A program made the position numbers and the translations under genes. Positions 23,681 through 37,610 of a stretch of 64,000 bases of DNA are shown one piece after another (the first letter of the stretch is position 1; every line of letters begins with the position of its first letter). A model generated the notes under the pieces. That model worked only from the letters and a program-made list of their open reading frames with translations, searched no databases and was not told where the DNA came from. Origin of the DNA: Aurelia coerulea (taxonomy: Eukaryota > Cnidaria > Scyphozoa > Semaeostomeae > Ulmaridae); contig CM076955.1 of NCBI GenBank assembly GCA_039566865.1, positions 18,211,501 through 18,275,500 of the forward strand. The letters are read 5' to 3'.

Positions 23681-23870
23681 TGAAAAGTTACAATGCATAT
23701 TACAAGCAAGACTACTTCAAAATTACTTTACAATACTACTGGAACGATGCCCCAAGGAGCAAAAGGCTGTGTCAACCCCAAGGTCAACCGCAAGGCCATT
23801 ACATATAGGTAAAAAGATAAAAACCAAGATAAAAACTACTATAGGGATAAAGAATTAATAAGCATAAGAA
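23681..23870 (-). mobile_element. LINE 3' UTR remnant
   Basis: acaatactactggaacgatg and ccccaaggagcaaaa match the 37.6-37.8 kb copy in the same orientation. Only the 3' UTR is kept. Confidence 0.55.
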
Positions 23871-24342
23871 TGTCCAAACGTATTGGGTGCTCTCCCCTCG
23901 TGAGAGAGCTATGTACTCCTTTAAGAAATTTCATTTTTTCATGGATGCAAATATCTAGTCTAGTCTACTGTTGTTTTTATTCTCCCATTGTGTGTAAACT
24001 ATTATTGATGTCTTGTATTCCTAGCTGGTTATTTGTTGTTTTGTGGTTAGTTATTTGTGTGCTTTAAGATGAATAAACTGAAACTGAACTCCCTAAGCCA
24101 TGGCAAGATAAGACACAGAGGGGTCAGGTTGGCCAAATTAAAAAGCTCTTCTTCTGGAGGAAAATTCTGCAAGCATAAACATTCCAAAAAGTTCAAAATA
24201 CCTTCCAAACCAATACCTAGCATGTTATTTATTGAAAATCATTCAAAATGAGCACACAAAGAATAAATAGAGCAGTTACCTCTGAATATACTTTGAGTAG
24301 CCTTGAATTCAAAAACTTTTTATGTTCAATTCTTTTCCTCAT

Positions 24343-24370
24343 TGACGTCAGCAACATTTTGGCGGGAAAA
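24343..24370 (+). promoter_or_regulatory. CRE palindrome and E2F-type site upstream of NUP85
   Basis: TGACGTCA (24343-24350) is followed by TTTTGGCGGGAAAA (24357-24370), a near-perfect E2F consensus, 119 bp before the NUP85 ATG. A further half CRE (gtgacgtc) lies at about 24414. E2F sites are typical of S-phase and germline-expressed genes. The interval also lies upstream of DMC1 on the other strand, so it may act in both directions; that is inference. Confidence 0.6.
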
Positions 24371-24488
24371 TATCACATCTCTCGCCCCAGACCTCTCTAA
24401 CCATCATGGAATGTGACGTCTCAGATCCTGCGAAGCATCATATGCTCTGCGGGGGAAAATCGCTTCCTTTCTTTTCAAGATTTGAAAC

Positions 24489-27400
24489 ATGGAGGAGAGG
24501 ATGTTGAACGATGTTGTAAAAGTAGAAGAGGAAAACCAGCTCGGTTCAAACGAAACGGTAATGCTTTACCTGCCATTGAAGCCTTATAATTGTAGAAAAG
24601 TCTTTAATGGTCTAAATGAGATAGGATTCTTAATTTTGATGCAGCAAGAGGACAGTTTTTGTTTGGCGCGAATTTGAAATTTATTTAGGCCCATACCCGA
24701 GTCTTCTGACTGGGATTTAGGGGGAGAATTCTTACAGCGCATTAATGTGTTCTTCGCCTTGTTCTGATGAGATGCTTTAGAAAAATAAAGATTTCCTGCT
24801 TCAACACAAAGAGGTTGGCTAAGATCTAAAGTTTGAGCTCACTATATTGTTTCATAACAAAACTACTACAAAACTACAACAGGCGTATTTTCAATCTTGT
24901 CTCGTGGAGAAGATTCTGATTGAGACTTTTTTTTTTTTTTCTATCAAATCTTAAAAAGCTAAAAGAACTACAACTACAATTCAACTGTGCCAATCATAGC
25001 GGAAAAAGACACTAAGGTCATTGAGTTTCCACTATGACTGGCACTTACAATATTTCTTAGAATTAAATACAATAACAGAAAACAAAAATGAAAACGGTGA
25101 AGGAAAAACAAAATACAAGACATAACAGACATAAGACATAAGCTGCTGCCTTCCAACAAATGATTGTTAACCTACATTCGTTTCGTGTTTTCGATAAAGC
25201 AAATCGTTTCCTCCATAATCATTTTATTCGCACTCACACATAAATCGGAACTTCCAAAAAGGAGTAGATTACAAAGCGATTTGGAGTCCATACTCGAAAC
25301 ATTTAAATCAGGAATGTTTTCGAGATGACAAAAAAGACCTTGCCGTAATGTGTCATACATAGGGCAGTGCAGGAGAAAATGTTCATTATCTTCATTTGCC
25401 TCGCCGCAATCACAAATAGGGCTTAAACAGTAAAAATTGTGCTGGAATTTATGCTTGTTTAAGTCACTAAATTTAACACGAAGTTTTTTCAATCATCGAA
25501 TGCCAATAATATCATGGACATGAAATATCGGATTCCTTGATGGTCTTATTTTTGCCAACAGTTTCCTTTTAAATTCACTAAGATTGAGACTCTTCTCCAC
25601 TATGGAAGGGAAACCTTCTGTGCCGGGCATGTCTGGTGCACGGAGCACTTACTTTCTATAGTTTTCATTGTTTATCAGCGCAAATTTCTTGTGCAAATTT
25701 CTTGTGCACAAAAATTTAACTTTCTATACAGGAGGCTTCTGCGCCAGACATGTCCAGCAAACAGAAGAACACTTAGTTTCTATAGGTTTTATTGGGACAA
25801 TGTCAGGTGCATAAAAATTTAAATTTCTATATAGGAATCATGTACATGTTCAAGATTGTCAAAATTTTGTAATGTGCCAGTAGTTGTTAGCTTCTTGCTT
25901 TTGGTATTAGCTTTACAAAAAATGTAATCAGTTTGGAAATAAGTAGTTATATAAAGAAAAATGGTGGTAGGATACAATTTCCCAAAACTTTTTTTCATTC
26001 TCTTGACAAGAGTCTCTACGATGTAGAATTTCTTTGCATGAAACAAGGTCAATAAGAGAAAAAAATCTGGTTTCAAGATTTCATTTTCAAACAAAGCATA
26101 GGGCTCGAATCTTTGCAAAAATCCAGAATGAAATGTGTAAAATGTTATTGACTCATTCTTTCAACTGAATTGATCGAAGGGAACTTTATATAACTTGCCA
26201 TAATCCCAGAGAGAGCATTTTTGATATCATGATTATTTTTAGGATTACAGTGTTTTTAAATTCTATGAAAGAATGTACAAGAGGAGTGTCTGAAGCTTTG
26301 ACAAACATTGAAAGCTCTATAAATTCTAAACTAATTTAGGAAAATCAATATGACCAACACAAAAGATACTCAGTTTTTGAAGGTCTATAAAGGCTAATTT
26401 CCAGTCTGCAGAATTTTCCGAGCGGGCGGAATTTTAGACAATAAAAGGTCGCTCAGCCATAACTTTAATTTCAGAGCGACTTTTTCTCTCCCATACAATA
26501 GAAATTCCGCCCGCTCGGAAAATTCCACTGACTGGAAATCAGCCTTAAGATAGTAGCAAGCAAAAGTCTGTAGCTTTTCTGGTTTACGATTTAGGAACTT
26601 GATGACATCACAATGTCAAAACTAACAGAAATTTCATAAATACTGCATATAATTCTGAAGATAATGATATCAAAATGCTCTCTCTCAGATTATGGTAAAC
26701 TACATGAAGTTCCCTATGATCAATTCAGTTGAAAGAATGGGGATGTAACTTTTTACATGAATGATTTCAAATTTGTGCAAGATTGGAGCCCTCTGCTTTC
26801 AAACAATAGCCTAGTACAGCATAGGAATCATTCGTCGTACATAGCCGATTGCTCGTGGCCCATGGTCGTAACCGCAAAAGCCTCATTTTCACGGACCAAT
26901 CAGACAGCTAAAAAGCGAAGGAGACAAAGGAAACCCGTGAAGATTTTTCTAAATTTTACCTACCTTCATAAAACGCAACCAGGACAAAAAACTGCTTGAG
27001 ATTTTCTGAATTTTTTTAAAGCAATCTGCTCTCCAGATGTTTGGGAGTACAAGTTTGGATGCCGGTTAAAATATCTTCAGGATTGGCGGAGTTCTTGCCT
27101 CTCCAATCGACAAAATCGGCGAAGGCTTGTCGAGACCTGTTTACGCCACTTCAAGTCAGGTGATAAAGCCTCTTGATAAAACCTCTTTTGAATTTTATAA
27201 GTTATTTCGCAACGAGCAAACTTTTGCCATGAATGTAAAAAGTAGTACAATACAGAAACTTCCCTAGAGTATTGCCACATCACTTGAAATGCGCGAACAA
27301 GCCTTTGTAGACTTTTCAATTCAGATAGAAACCGTAGAGGCATTGAATCTTCAATAAAAGAAAATTTAGCGAAAGACAATAACAAGAACAATTGAAAACA

Positions 27401-30400
27401 CAGATTGTGGCGTTTTCGGGTCGTTCTTACAACAATCACTATTGTTATTACTATTGTCTCCCGGCCAGAATCTCTATTGTTCAAGGTTCAGTGCCTGGTC
27501 GGTTTGTTTGTGGCCATAACTCCACCAATCCTGGAGATATTTTAACCGGCATCCAAACTTTTACTCCCAAACATCTGGAGAGTAGATTGCTACAAAAAAA
27601 TTCGGGAAATCTCAAGCAGTTTTTTGTCCTGGTTGCATTTTATGAAGGTAGGTAAGATTTAGGAAAATCTTGACGGGTTTCTTTTGTCTCCCTCGCTTTT
27701 TAGCCGTCTGATTGGTCCGTGAAAATGAGGCTTTGGCGGTTTCGACCATGGGCCACGAGCAATCGGCTATGTACGACGAATGATTCCTATGCTGCCTAGT
27801 ACATGTTAATGTAAATACTTTAAACAGCTATTGAATGAAGTTATTAACAAAAGAACAATAAATCAGCAAGCTAAGGGGGTCCTTGATGAATATTTTTGCA
27901 CTTGAACTGCTTGAACTGCTACAAATAAAATTGAATTGTATTCCTAATGCATGAAAAGGCAAGGTAATTTGCACAACAAAAATGCAGTGTTTTTTATTCA
28001 AATATTAAATTCTACAAGATACTTTAAATTCTACTATACTTAATTCTAATTACTATACGACACCACAGGTACGATATCATTGGGAGCGACAGACTGACTA
28101 CCCCATGGCCAATATCTAAAAACATGGAACGTTAAACCGTATACATTCACACTACGAACATTTATAAATTAAAGGATACTATGCTGGATTCAGTTTCACT
28201 CCAGATGTCAGGTCAGTGTTGCGATGAATTTGTTGATGCAACGAGTGCAACTCATTTGATGTAGATTTAGGCAAGTAAAATGCCTGACCATCTGATGTGA
28301 AACAGAATTTACAAGGAAAAGAAACACTAACGATACGGGACTTGGTGATTGCTTAGTACATGGCTGAATTCTCAATAGATCTTAATCAATCCGACCAGTT
28401 TCGTGGATGGAGCGTAAAGTTAATTGGAGTACTTTTCTGTTCAACTCATTAGAAAGGTCTTCATCACCATACAATAAAAGCTGCGCCAAAGAATGATTTG
28501 AAAGATTGGTGATTTGTACATTTGTTTAACCTATTTTGTAATGCAGTGTTTAACTTATAGATCCAAGAAACTAACCTGTATCAATGCATTTTCTGCGTCC
28601 TGTTGATTCATTGCTATTCATTTGATTTAGATAATCGAAGAACCTCTATCTGGTGGAAAAATAGCAGGAAGATGGTGCTCTGTAAACTGTCTTGCAGTTC
28701 ATGCTAAAAAATGGACAAGCACAGGTAAATCACGAGTTATATTTGGTCTTAATATTTTCTGCAAGGAACAAGGAGGTAGCATTTTATTGATATTTGCAAT
28801 TATCCTGAGTTAGTATGATACCCTATTGCATGGGGCAAAGATAAAAGATCAAAGACAAATGCATAGTTTCAGCGTTTTGCTAAAAAAAATTGAAGCAAAA
28901 TTCATCCTGTTTTTGCTGAAAATGAATGAATATTTTATTTATTTTTGATGAATGATGTGCTCAGCTGTTTATGACATTTATTTCTAAATGACCAAGAAGA
29001 CTTTTTTCATTGGAGATTGCTTTTATTTTATTATAGATTCTAAATCAGAAGAAGATTGTGCTGGAAAGGTCACTATTAAAGAAGTGAGATGGGATGCTGA
29101 CAAGCAATATGATATTTATCGTAAATTATACAATGAGACACATGGTATGTACTTTACATTTAAGGGGCCGTCGATAAGTAGTTTTTGTCACACATCACAG
29201 CCTTTGGCAGTAATGGGAATGAGGGGGTTCAGGCTAAAGCCGTGATGGATTACTTTTGCGTGATGGAATGTCACATAAGAAACAAACTTGATATTTACAA
29301 ACCTGCCATCATTTGAGTATTGTAAGTGTTATAAAGTGCACTGCACATGCTCCAAAAATTGTCCTGATTTTAGGCCATTGACACTTCGCATTAGCCTTGC
29401 ATTGACATCATTTGGATTTGTTTTTGCCAAAATTTGTCTTCCGAATGACTATTTTCCATTCAATCAGTGGCGGACACTTGGGGGGGGCGAGGGGGTGCGA
29501 TCACCCCCCCCCCCCCAATGTTGGTTGGAACAAAGATCTTTTGTTTGAAAACAATATAAATAAACAAAGCATTTTTACTGAAACAATAGCTTTGCCCCCC
29601 AATATTTGGCAAAGTGTCCGCCACTGCATTCAATACACAAAGTGAGAAATTTGATAATAAGGAAAGCAGGAATTAGCAAAGGATAAATCATGGTGATTGT
29701 TATTTGCTTTGTTGACGTTAATATTGAAATGGATGACATTTGCACCCAATAACGAAGGCCTAAGGCCATAGGCCTAATTACTTATGAAACAAACAAAGAA
29801 CATTCTAGTGAGCCTAGTTTGAAAATTATCAAAAAATATAAAAAATACTTCACAATTTTGTAGCTGTTAGAAAAATTAATCCCGATAATCATTGTGCAAC
29901 TACTTTAGCTGCAATGATTTTTAAACAGGGGAAATTTGAGTCACCAGGAGATGGTTTTCTTTTTGTAGCAATATTCATGCAACTTCAAGATCTACCAAAG
30001 GATGATGGCTCATTGCTAAAATCTACGTAAGTTGTATTTGGGATTTTAGGCCAAAGGTAAATTGAATCTTGTGTCTATTGTCCATGTTATAAACTTTCTA
30101 GCCAATGTCAGGGACCAAAAGGCGTTTCTCTATCTTGACGGGTCTAATAATGGTGGCTCTCGCTTATGCCTCAAGGAAACAGAAGTTTAATGGTAGACAT
30201 GTTCAAATCTACTTTAAAATTTACGTGACTGAAATTGGCTGCTCCGTTTTGAAATTATAACGGATTTTCTTGAGAAAGCACCTTCAAGAAACCTTCATAA
30301 CGTGCCCAAAATCACGAACAAATTTTCCTAACATTTCTGCCTTACACGGGCCTTACAGCAACAACTTCTGCTCGCTCTAGCACGTGCTTTCCTCTTGGGA

Positions 30401-33400
30401 GGATGAACAAGTCTTCCTTCTTGTATCAATAACCTATTTAAGGGGATTCCATTCTCCCAAGAAGAGGAAAAATACATGAATGCATGTGAGTATCATCATT
30501 TTTAGGAAGGCAGCAGTGGCCTTTCAAACAGGCATTCTTTTTTTGCCTCACCCGGTACCTACAATTTTCTAGGACACCCGGTATTGCTGAAGCATCTTTC
30601 AGGATCTTAACCACAAGATATAGTTTAAGAATACATTCTCTTTCTCTTCAGGAGGTTGAAAATAAGCCGACAGTATCGATCCGTTCTCCAAGCATATGGT
30701 ATAGAATTGCATAGAAAAGTAGGTGAGTAAGAACATGTTTGATTTAAATCGTACAGTAAAAACCCGCATACAAGAACCTACAATTTTGCAAGTCAGCCTG
30801 ACTAGGTTCTTATGTTTTGGGTATTTAGTGGGAAATGAGGCTGTTCAGGTTCTTAAATTGGTTCTTATTTTATTCAGGGCTTTGAGGAATTTCTTTTCTT
30901 CAGATTCAAACTTGAGGCCTATTATTTACTGTCAGTTCACATCACTTGAGTTTATGAGGTATTATTCACAACAGAATTTGTGGAAGAATCAGAAATTTTT
31001 ATATAATCCAAAGAAAAGCCTTCATAAGCTTCTCATCAGATAATATAAAAATTTATGATTCTTCCACAAACTTTTGTTGTGAATAAGACCCCATGATCTC
31101 TACAAATAAGAACCTATTTCAAATTTCAGGCTGAATGGGTTCTTATACAATGGGGGTCAAATTCCAAAATTGCAGCCTGCAATATTACTCAAGAAACTCT
31201 GCTTAATTCTGCTTGGCAAGTAATGTTTCGCAATTTGGCCAAACGGGAAAGCATTGCTTGGGTAGCAATTCTGAAATGTTGGGTAAGCCGTTTTTTGCAC
31301 ATTTGGCCAGGGGTTTGTTGGCTGAAGATTTGAATGATGAATTAATTGTGCAATCTATCATCGACTTGTTTGTTGATTGATTTATGGTTTTTTATGTCTC
31401 TCTTCAACAGGGAATGAAGATAGTGAAGATCAAGACATGAAGGACCAGGTCTGTATTTGGAACAGGGAAGAAATTTTCGCGGGAAGAAACTTTTGCGTTT
31501 TTGGGCGAAATTCGCGAAACTTTATTCCGCAAAATTTCCTAAAATGTGAAAGTCGCGAAAGTTTATTCTGGCGAAATTTCTTAAGATATAGAGTCAAATA
31601 TTCATATTATGAGATATTGATATTCCTCTTCTTTAACAACGACCTTTTCGAAAAATGCTACTACGGTCGAGGAACATTAGAGACATTATAAAAATGTAAT
31701 ACGAAATGTAATTCGCGAAAATTTATTTCCGCGAAATTTCCCATCTTGGTCCATTCTTGAAAGTTAATTCCAAAAATTTCGCATCGTTTCGAACTCACGA
31801 AAGTTTCTTTCCTTAAAGTAAATTCTTTTTGCATCGTATGCAACAACTACATTATTGAAAAGAACTAATTGTTTGAAAAAAATGACAGTGTTCGAAATTT
31901 TCCAACTATTAGATATTTCTTTGAGATTTGAGCATTTTTGAAGATGAACACAAAGTTTCACGAGATGAAATAAATTTTTGGATAATTTTAATCTAAAAGT
32001 AGGGACAGTTAATTGGTAAAATTGTGACAAATAAGGAGACCACGAAAATTTGCTTTGGATTGGAACATGGGGCTCAAATCTTCAAATGGGTTTGTAAAAT
32101 TCTATTACAGTTTTCTTTGAATTAAATCACTTGAAAGGAATAGGGTACTTTGCTGTAAATCTGCCGTAAAATTCTTGATTACAATGGCGGCATTCATTAA
32201 ATTTGAGAATGAGACCAGCTGCAGAATGCTTGGCACATTTGCTTTGGTAAGTTTTACGTGGATAATTGTTATTTTTCCAATAAAATTTTTTCTCTCACAT
32301 AGCTGGAGCTATTAACGATCATGGAAATGTTTTGGCATTTATGTGAAATAATTCTGATCGACACGAAACCAGGTAATATTTTATGGCTGCAAATTTAGTG
32401 CAGCCACAAATGTTTTTACTTCAAAACCAGATTCTTCAACAATTTGGCTGTCATCCTTACTTTGAAGTAATCATACACATTTCGCTGTGGATGTTCGTGT
32501 TGCAAACGTTTTTGATAATGGTTGTTCTTGAACAAATATTTTTGGTATTTAGCACTTCTCAGCTTTTTATTGAAAGTAGGTTGATTAAAGCCCATCTTGA
32601 ATTTGTAGGCCTTTATGTTTTAACCAAAAGAATGATAGACGTGTCTCTGTTTCGCAACAAAAGCCTGATTTTTTGAAATTGCATATTTTGATCATCTAGC
32701 ACTTTATGTTTCTTCCTTACCTTTGATGAAATTTTCTTTTTGAATTGTTTTGTCAAAGACCGAAAAATATTCATAGACGATAAGATCTTTTCTTTTGATA
32801 GGGCAAGGTAGAACAATTACACGTTGAAAACCTTTATTTTGAGCTATAGCTGTTAAGCAAAATACTCAGTCTTGCCGTAGAGTCAAAATTGTCAGCTGTT
32901 TTATAATAATCATTGAAGTCTCTAATGATAATACGCATTTCTTTCTGTCATGTATGACCAAACTTGAAGCTTTACATGCACAAAGAAATTGATCTGGCAA
33001 TCATGAGTGGTTTTTGCAGCATGATTCAAAACCAGGTAGCCCTAAAAAGAGCTAAATTTACTAAGCTAATTTTTAAACCAATTACAAAATCAGTTATATC
33101 TTGGAAAATATTTTGGTCCATTATCTACTTGACAAAAAAAATTGAAGATCGGCCGTGTAATCACATTTTGGTGATTTTTCAAACAGGAGCACTTTTTGGG
33201 ACACCCGGTAGTTTTAATGTTTCTTTGCCACTTTTAAAAAATCTGCTCAGCATGTTAGCTGCTTTAAAGTTTCTCCAGATGTATTGGTTGCTGTTCTGTA
33301 TGTTCTGTGTTTAAGATTATATTAATTTTAGCACAATGTTATTGTTTATTCAGTAACTTATTCAATACCTTTTCTTTTCTTTTTTTGAAGGTGGCTACTG

Positions 33401-36400
33401 CATTAATCAATTACTCGAATGGATTCGTTGGCACTTTACCCAAGTAGACAGATTTACAGAACAAATTTTGCTTTCTCAAGAACCTCATTCGCACAGCCAA
33501 TTTTGGCCCACTGTAAGTATAAAGCTACATTATAACGATGTTGTAACTACCGGGTGTCCCAAAATGATGTATCATTGTTTGATTGCTTACATGTCCATAA
33601 CGAATGAGCCGATTTTCAAAAGCTTTCTTTCATTTGATTGCCTAAAGGCTAAACTATATGATAAGATGCTGGTTGCGGTTTTACCACGGCTTTTTCATTT
33701 CGCTAAGACGATCGATAAACTTGCTCAAATTCAAGCCTTGGATGGCATGAGAAAGAAACGGCCTATTTTTCCAGTCAACATTTTAGATGTGATACAAAAG
33801 GCTGAACTCCTATTTGTATTCTCTGAACTCAATATGACTGAATTCGTATTCTCTGAACGATATATTTTCTTTGAACGATATATAAGTTCAGCCTTTTGCA
33901 TCATGTCTAAAATATTGACTGGGAAAGTATGCTGTTTCTTTTCATGCCATGTATAGCTTGAATTTTAGCAGGTTCATCAATCTTCTTTTGAACATGAAGA
34001 CATTGGCCTAAACTACAAACAACATCACAATTTAGCCTTTCAGCAATCGGATGAAACAAAGTTTTTGAAAATCGGTTCATTGGTTATGGACATACAAGCA
34101 ATCAAACGATAATACATCATTTTGGGACACCTGGTACTAAATTCAAAAGTTTAGTTTGTGAGACCAAAGTCGATAATGCATAAGAACATTACATTATCTG
34201 TGATTGATGACGATCGAAGGAGGTGCACTTGCTGATTAAATACATCTTTTCGCGAATTCTGACGTTGTTTTAATCAAAATTCTCCTTTTTTCAAATATTA
34301 AAGCGTTTATGAATTGATTTTTTTCAACATTTTACATTTTTGTAGATATTTGGATACGTCTTACAAGGAAGATTAAAGGAAGCAGTTAAGTTATTGGAGC
34401 ATCATCCGGACAGAGCGGAAGCAACATACAACGTAAGTTACTAATTTTACTATCTTCTCTTTTAAAATTTGCTGTGGTGACACAGCAGTATCTTTGATTT
34501 ACGAGTCACATAACTACTCGACTTAACTACTCGACTGTTCTTAAGAAATACTTGATGGCTAGATCTTCTTTTTAGCCATATGTTGTTGATGAAGCAATCA
34601 GTAGTTAGGAAGTAATCCCCACTTGTAGGAAGGGGTTGAAATTTGAAGCTTTGTTCCAATTTTGAATGTTTAGATTTATGAATTAATTCCAAATTATTTA
34701 AAACAGAAAAGCTATTTTTTTTACAAAACTAAACTAATAATGTACAAAACTGAAAAAGAGTTAAACCCCTCATTTATGCAGGAAATCTGTAATTTGTATT
34801 CTTGGACTTGTCATCTTTTTTCTGTTAAAATGGAAATGCTGAAATAATCAATACTAAATACGAAAAAAAAATGATTCTGTTTGTCATGGTTCCTGCCTTC
34901 CGATGCAGGAAATCTTCTGTGAAAATACAATTCACTACAATTTGCGTAATAATAACGAATTTACTCAACCCAGCATGAGATCTGTCAGCAATTGGACAGA
35001 ATGCGTCCGAGTTAAAGGTCCACAGCTGTGACAAATGTTACCACCAACAATACAATATTCAGAATCCCTTTATCAATTTAAAGCAAAGATAAAAGTTGGT
35101 ATGGGGAAAACTGTCCATGCAAATTATGCCGCATTTTTATTCTGAACTTGGGCTATATGCGATAGATATTTAGGTATCCGTTTAATATTGTATATTTTGA
35201 TGACTTGTAAATATTTTACCCACTACTTTCTTATGTAATATTGTATATATATATTTTTAAAGTTGGAATTAATTATCTACTTCTCTTATTTAGCTGTCAT
35301 CTGTTTTAATCCAACGATAAATAAATTGATAGTAATAACAAATAAATAGCTCAGAAGTAAAAGATTAGAAGATTCTAACTCAGCTTTTCCAGAAGTCTCC
35401 AACGCCTGAAGATAAAGATTTACTGATTTTGTTGGGGAGATGAGATACGGTTTGTCCGAGGAAACTTATGTGTCCCCCCGTGCAGTAGGTTAATGCTCAT
35501 GCGCTCGTCAGAGTTCCAACCCAAAACGCTACTGCGCATGATCATTAACCTACTGCACGGGGGGACACGTACGTTTCCTCAGACAAACGGTATCTCGTCT
35601 CCCCAACAAGATTGAGACAAAGTTTGGATATATACAGCTCCTAAAAGAAAGCATTTTTCAACGACCGTTAGCTGTCCCTCTGTATATTTTCATGTTCTTA
35701 ATTTTAAACTATCTAGAAGCATATAATACCACTAAAGTATCAAGCGAAATTTTTGGTTTTCTTTGCCAATGATATTGGTTTTTGAACGTGGTATGAAGAA
35801 CTGTGTTAGTGAGATAAGCCATTCTTTTTTCTCTCTCTCTAGTCATTTAGATCATTAGAAGATTTGATGGAATCTATGCCGGAGTTCCAGGTTTGTAAAT
35901 TGTTTAAAGTTTTCAGAATGACTGCATTTGAGACATATCTTATTGAAATTAGAACTGTAAACTCTTTTATTATTAAAGTTCGTGAAGTCCACAGAAGAGG
36001 TCTTCTTTAAATTGCTTTTACCACTCAGATTTGTTGGTCAGAAACTTAGAGAGAACTTGTTAAAATTAGAAGTGCATCTATACAAAATCTAAGCTTATTT
36101 TTCTTTTCCAGAATTTTGCTGGACAGTCGGTGCAAGATTTCAGTATGAAATGGCATGCTTGGCAGAGTGAATGTCAGCTGCGATTAGGAAGTGGAGAATT
36201 CTCAAAATATCCTCCTCTTGAAAATATATGCGAGGTAAATTTTTTCTCTTTTATGGTGAACATCTTTTTCAAATATCGTATTTTTTATAACCGGGTGTCC
36301 CAAAAAAAAGTACTCCCGTTTGAAAAATCGCCAAAATTTGACATGACCGATCTTCAATTTTACTTTTTTGCCAAGTAGATCAAGGATCAAATTATTTTCC

Positions 36401-37573
36401 CACACCTAGCTGACCTTGTAATTGGTTTAGAATTAACAAATTTAGCTCTTTTTAGGGCTACCTGGTTTTGAATCATACTGCAAACAAGCATTTATGCTTG
36501 CCAGATCAATTTTTTGTGCATATAAAGCTTCTAGTTTGGCCATAAATGACGGAAAGAAATGCAAACTATCATTGGAGACTTCGATGATGATGAAAAATCT
36601 GAAAATATTGACTGTTAGGCAAGATTGAGTATTTTGCTTAAAAAGTATAGCTCAAACCAAGGTTTTTCAATGTGTAATTTTTCTACCTTGTCTACATTTT
36701 AGCATCTATAAATATTTGTGGGTCTTTGACAAAACAAGTCAAAAAGAAAATTTTATCAGAGATTTGATAATCAATTTTTGGTCATTTTTTAAACAGGAGT
36801 ACTTTTTAGGGACACCCGCCGGTAGCTGTGTATGACCATGTTTATAGTATATAATTTGATCATAAAATTTTGATATAATATGTTTATTTGTGCCGGGTGA
36901 ACCAAAGAAAAGGTCCCGCTTTCAAAAATTCATAGCATAGCGCCAAGAATCCTTGACGAATTTGAACGATTCAAATTTGAGTTAAAAGCTGAAAGACCGA
37001 AGTATTTTTGTGGCTTTTCTCACATTTTTTGGGCACTGAAAATGTAGGTAAATTCGACTTACGAACATTTCTTGGTTGTGAAATGCCTGAAAAAGGGCCT
37101 AAAACACTTGTTCAAATTGTAAGGAATCTCCTCACACAGAACAATACCCAAGGGCATTTCAACCCTCTCAGGAGTTACAAACAAAGATTTTTATACAAAT
37201 ACTACAAATACTGAAGTTTTTCAGCCCTTGGCAATAAATGCGCAGACGATAGCTCTAATAAGTGGAAACTTGCACTTTCTTTGTTGTTCTGTACGAGAAG
37301 TCTCTAGTTGAATTGATTAAGTGTTTTAGGCCATTTTCAAGCATGTTGCAGCCATGAAATTTTCGTAAAGATGAATTTACCTATATCTCCAGTTTCAGTC
37401 CAATTCAGTTCATATATTTTAAATTCCTCTACATACAATTTATTCAAATTTACTATACAAACAAGTAACTACTACATACCTATATTACAATATCACGCAA
37501 AATTGATCATAAATACCTATAATAATACAATATACAAATACGGAACGAAGAACAAGATAAATTGTATAGAGGG

Positions 37574-37610
<37 letters not shown>

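Larger units (their letters stand above)
23620..24488. promoter_or_regulatory. Divergent DMC1-NUP85 intergenic region
   Basis: Only 869 bp separate the two start codons. The DMC1-proximal part holds LINE 3' debris (about 23681-23870, minus orientation, related to 37620-37800) and a plus-strand repeat ending at about 24085 in a tail of the type ataaactgaaactgaa. The NUP85-proximal 150 bp is repeat-free and carries the CRE and E2F motifs. No TATA box was evident. Confidence 0.55.

Noticed and set aside
27077..27484. 135-codon minus-strand frame as a gene
   Set aside because: It lies wholly in the core of a long-TIR element and shows no transposase motif (no DDE/D spacing seen), so it is listed only as part of the element.
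33468..33956. 162-codon plus-strand open frame
   Set aside because: It begins in a NUP85 exon in the wrong frame and continues through an inverted-repeat MITE. The repeated peptide [14 protein letters not shown] comes from short repeats.
37569..37608. Assembly gap or artefact at the 40-nt T run
   Set aside because: It is adjacent to the LINE 3' UTR in the correct orientation and is explained as a poly(A) tail.
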